This document shows, in pieces, positions 6,628 through 8,603 of a stretch of DNA of 8,603 bases; position 1 is the first letter of the stretch, and every line of letters begins with the position of its first letter. Source of the DNA: Bacteroidota bacterium (GTDB lineage Bacteria; Bacteroidota; Bacteroidia; Bacteroidales; JADFUO01). Under the pieces are notes generated by a model. That model did not search any database, was not told the origin of the DNA, and worked only from the letters and a program-made list of their open reading frames with translations. The translations under genes and the position numbers were made by a program. Location: contig JADFUO010000103.1 in NCBI GenBank assembly GCA_015222115.1, forward strand, positions 1 to 8,603, read 5' to 3'.

Positions 6628-7002
6628 CAGTCCTATAAGCGGGATTCTGTTTCCGGTATCAGCCGGAATTCTATCATTTCTCTGGTCCTGTCGTCACCGG
6701 CAGGATCTAACGGCTTACCCTTCGGGATCGGGCGAGCAACCCTCAAACCCCGGTATATTTAGCCTTTCAACCCATAAGGTTTACCCCCGCATTAAGTCAC
6801 CTTAATGTGGCGTGAGCTCTTACCTCGCGTTTTCATCATTGCCGTCTCCTGTAAAAAGGAGCTTAGGCTGTTATTTTCTGTGGCACTTGCTGTCTCCGAA
6901 AAATATCGGAGCCTTCCCGTTAGGAAGTATGGTGCTCTGTGTTGTCCCGACTTTCCTCCCCGATTCGTAAAACGTATCGTGGCGATAGAACGGGCTGTTG
7001 CT
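6623..7002 (-). ncRNA. rnpB: RNase P RNA, bacterial class A
   Basis: This is the catalytic RNA that trims the 5' leader from precursor tRNAs, about 380 nt, close to the usual class A length. On the minus strand, near the 5' end is GGGGAGGAAAGTCGGGACA, the conserved CR-I/P4 5' strand. The matching 3' segment ACAGAATCCCGCTTATAGG lies near the end and corresponds to CR-V. Between them are GACAGCAAGTGCCACAGAAA, the GGTAAGAGCTCACG block, GGGGTAAACC and the AGGGTAAGCCG segment expected around L15. The ends are set by the P1 helix: AGCAACAG at 7002–6995 pairs with CTGTTGCT at 6630–6623. The promoter placed upstream predicts a start within a couple of bases of 7002, agreeing with this. No GC-rich terminator follows; the gene runs straight into the usp promoter. 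Confidence 0.97.
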
Positions 7003-7009
7003 TATTTTG

Positions 7010-7039
7010 CAAAGATAATAAATTTTTTAGCTATATCAA
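7010..7039 (-). promoter_or_regulatory. Predicted rnpB promoter
   Basis: Minus-strand TTG (7039–7037) is separated by 19 bases from TATCTTTG (7017–7010), matching both Bacteroidota promoter boxes and their usual spacing. The -7 box ends 7 bases before the 5' base of RNase P RNA inferred independently from the P1 helix, which supports both calls. Confidence 0.8.
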
Positions 7040-7080
7040 TGAAAATCGTTAGTTTTGTGTTTTACAAAAATTATTGTTAC

Positions 7081-7108
7081 GAATTGAGAATTAAGAATTA
7101 AGAATTAA
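7081..7108. repeat. Four-unit heptamer repeat, GAATTAA
   Basis: Four consecutive 7-bp units are GAATTGA followed by three exact GAATTAA copies. It lies between the rnpB promoter and the MATE gene and has no coding potential. A single GAATTAA also occurs at 2176–2182, just outside the junction element near the start of the window. Confidence 0.85.
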
Positions 7109-7115
7109 ATACCTT

Positions 7116-7139
7116 AAAGACGTATCTTTTACATAAAAG
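7116..7139. repeat. Two overlapping small inverted repeats
   Basis: AAAGA (7116–7120) pairs with TCTTT (7125–7129), and CTTTTA (7126–7131) pairs with TAAAAG (7134–7139). The two share the CTTT segment and so could not form together. The stems are AT-rich and the second has only a 2-base spacer, so any structure would be weak. No function can be assigned. Confidence 0.4.
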
Positions 7140-7170
7140 GAGTGCATTTGATACATCCTGCAAAGTTCAA

Positions 7171-7190
7171 CAAGTTCGTATGATAACTTG
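7171..7190. repeat. Inverted repeat CAAGTT/AACTTG
   Basis: A perfect 6-bp inverted repeat, CAAGTT (7171–7176) and AACTTG (7185–7190), encloses the 8-base spacer CGTATGAT. It lies about 80 bp upstream of the MATE start codon and could be an operator or a small hairpin, but no regulator gene is nearby to support an operator. Confidence 0.45.
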
Positions 7191-7223
7191 CAACACGTGA
7201 CACGAAACCCGAAACCCGCAACT
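7189..7223. repeat. Degenerate heptamer repeat around CGAAACC
   Basis: Two exact CGAAACC copies (7203–7209 and 7210–7216) are followed by CGCAACT and preceded by the weaker units TGCAACA and CGTGACA, all in the same 7-bp phase. It is GC-richer than the surroundings and sits 45 bp upstream of the MATE start codon. The rest of the 7003–7268 gap, apart from the promoter and repeats listed, shows nothing I can name. Confidence 0.65.
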
Positions 7224-7268
7224 GCTTAATAAATATCCATTAAAGATAGTTTTAGTTTAAAATTTAAT

Positions 7269-8603
7269 ATGAAAGATTTAAGCGTAGGAAGAGAAAGCAA
7301 ATTAATTTTCAGGTTTGCAATGCCTATGCTTTTGGGTAATGTTTTTCAGCAATTATACAATATAATTGATAGCATAATTATCGGGAATTATCTCGGAAAA
7401 GAAGCACTGGGTGCTGTTGGTGCTTCATTCCCGTTGATATTTGCCTTGATGTCGTTTATAATCGGAATTGCAACAGGATCAACTATTGTAATTGCTCAAT
7501 ATTTTGGTTCCAAAGACCTTAAAAATGTTAAAAAAGCAATTGATACTCTATATATTTTTCTGTTTTTTGCTTCAATAATCATTAGCATTATCGGAATTAT
7601 TTTCAGCAAGGAAATTTTCCGTCTTATTGACCTTCCCGAAAATATCATCCCTGATGCAGTTCAGTATTTTAATATTTTTATTTCGGGTGCAATATTATTT
7701 TTTGGTTTTAATGGTACAAGTGCAATTCTGCGAGGTCTGGGCGATTCTGTTACACCTTTGATTTTTCTGATTTTTTCAACAATTATAAATATTCTGCTGG
7801 ATTTGCTTTTTGTGATTGTATTAAAGTGGGGAATATCGGGAGTTGCAATAGCAACAATAATTTCTCAGGGATGTGCATTTATTGCTGTTATTTTGTATCT
7901 TAATAAATATCATAAAGTGATTAAATTTTCAATACTGAAATTGAAATTTGATAAAATTATCTTTCGCAAAAGCTTGCGGATTGGCTTACCAACGGGATTT
8001 CAAAATACTTTTGTTGCTTTAGGAATGCTGGCTTTGTTCAGAATTGTAAATATGTTTGGAACTGATACCATTGCTGCATACAGTGTGGCTATGCGAATTA
8101 ATTCGTTTGTAGTAATGCCTGCTATGAATTTTGCAAATGCCCTGGCTGTATTTGTTGGTCAGAATTTAGGAGCTAATAAACCTAAGCGAATAAATAATGG
8201 ATTAAAAGCAACTTTATTCATGACATCAGTTATTTCGGGTACGGTTACAATTATTGCAATATCTTTTGGCAGATATATTATGGGTGCGTTTATATCTGAT
8301 ATAAATGTGATAGAAATCGGTTATCAATATCTTATCATTGTAGGTTCATTTTATATTATTTTTTCCACAATGTTTGTTGTTAATGGCGTAATGAGAGGTG
8401 CAGGAGCAACTGTAGTGCCTATGTTTATTACACTCATCTCTTTATGGATAGTCAGGATACCTGTTTCATATTTTCTTTCACTTGAAATAGGAGTGACTGG
8501 AATCTGGTGGGGAATACCTGTTGCATGGGCAGTTGGAATGATATTATCGTTTGTTTATTATCTTTCAGGAAGGTGGAAAACAAAGGTGGTTGTGAAGTAT
8601 TAA
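7269..8603 (+). CDS. MATE-family multidrug/metabolite exporter
   Basis: This complete 444-residue inner-membrane antiporter has the usual MATE length and hydrophobicity for twelve helices. The family exports cationic drugs, dyes or metabolites in exchange for Na+ or H+; neither substrate nor coupling ion can be read here. The N-terminal half opens with FAMPMLLGNVFQQLYNIIDSIIIGNYLG, containing the TM1 aspartate (D34) generally important for coupling. The internal duplication typical of the family is visible: RGLGDSVTPLI (155–165) against RGAGATVVPMF (376–386), each followed by a GVA/GIW helix. The second-half hallmark AYSVAMRINSFVVMPAMNFANALAVFVGQNLGA is at about 270–302. The ATG at 7269 has an AT-rich leader without a clear Shine-Dalgarno sequence, normal for Bacteroidota. 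It is transcribed away from rnpB. I found no convincing promoter boxes for it. Its stop codon is the last three bases of the window. Confidence 0.95.
   Translation: MKDLSVGRESKLIFRFAMPMLLGNVFQQLYNIIDSIIIGNYLGKEALGAVGASFPLIFALMSFIIGIATGSTIVIAQYFGSKDLKNVKKAIDTLYIFLFFASIIISIIGIIFSKEIFRLIDLPENIIPDAVQYFNIFISGAILFFGFNGTSAILRGLGDSVTPLIFLIFSTIINILLDLLFVIVLKWGISGVAIATIISQGCAFIAVILYLNKYHKVIKFSILKLKFDKIIFRKSLRIGLPTGFQNTFVALGMLALFRIVNMFGTDTIAAYSVAMRINSFVVMPAMNFANALAVFVGQNLGANKPKRINNGLKATLFMTSVISGTVTIIAISFGRYIMGAFISDINVIEIGYQYLIIVGSFYIIFSTMFVVNGVMRGAGATVVPMFITLISLWIVRIPVSYFLSLEIGVTGIWWGIPVAWAVGMILSFVYYLSGRWKTKVVVKY

Noticed and set aside
6805..7101. Open reading frame of 98 codons on the plus strand
   Set aside because: It runs antisense through the RNase P RNA and its promoter, and the sequence is fully explained by conserved rnpB structure. 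The peptide resembles no family.
7247..7260. TAGTTTTA or TAGTTTAA as a MATE -7 box
   Set aside because: Neither matches TAnnTTTG fully and no TTG lies 19–21 bp upstream.
7116..7268. Riboswitch or attenuator upstream of the MATE gene
   Set aside because: Only short AT-rich or 6-bp stems and simple heptamer repeats are present, and nothing resembles a known aptamer core such as guanidine or PreQ1.

Overview
The window is AT-rich (roughly one third G+C by eye). It carries ordinary Bacteroidota chromosomal genes, probably from an order near the Bacteroidales. The evidence is the IspH and RecF sequence style, the recF–DUF721 pair, starts with little or no Shine-Dalgarno sequence, and two promoters with the Bacteroidota layout TTG–19 bp–TAnnTTTG. 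The organism is not named by anything in the sequence.

Layout. Positions 1–2051 (+) hold a compact unit: the 3' part of ispH (isoprenoid synthesis), recF (recombinational repair) overlapping it by 25 bp, and 5 bp later a small DUF721/DciA-like gene, a candidate replicative-helicase loader. Positions 2052–2415 are a gene-free convergent junction. It is mostly occupied by a near-symmetrical repeat: two 35-bp heptamer arrays in opposite orientation around an imperfect hairpin. Positions 2416–5579 (-) form a probable three-gene operon, transcribed as a large membrane glycosyltransferase fusion, a small three-helix membrane protein of unknown role, and a DnaQ-like 3'-5' exonuclease. Positions 5697–6563 (-) encode a tandem universal stress protein. 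Positions 6623–7002 (-) are rnpB, the RNA subunit of RNase P. Positions 7003–7268 hold the rnpB promoter, two further heptamer arrays and small inverted repeats. Positions 7269–8603 (+) encode a complete MATE-family exporter whose stop codon ends the window.

How it fits together. The genes belong to separate housekeeping tasks: isoprenoid precursors, DNA repair and replication, surface polysaccharide synthesis, stress response, tRNA processing and export. I see no defence system, CRISPR array, transposase, integrase or toxin-antitoxin pair. The signals most worth a second look are non-coding or architectural. They are the inverted heptamer element at 2184–2350, the recurrence of 7-bp periodicity in two gene-free regions, the usp promoter that overlaps the 3' end of rnpB, and the glycosyltransferase whose C-terminus looks like a phosphoglycosyl transferase lacking its catalytic segment.
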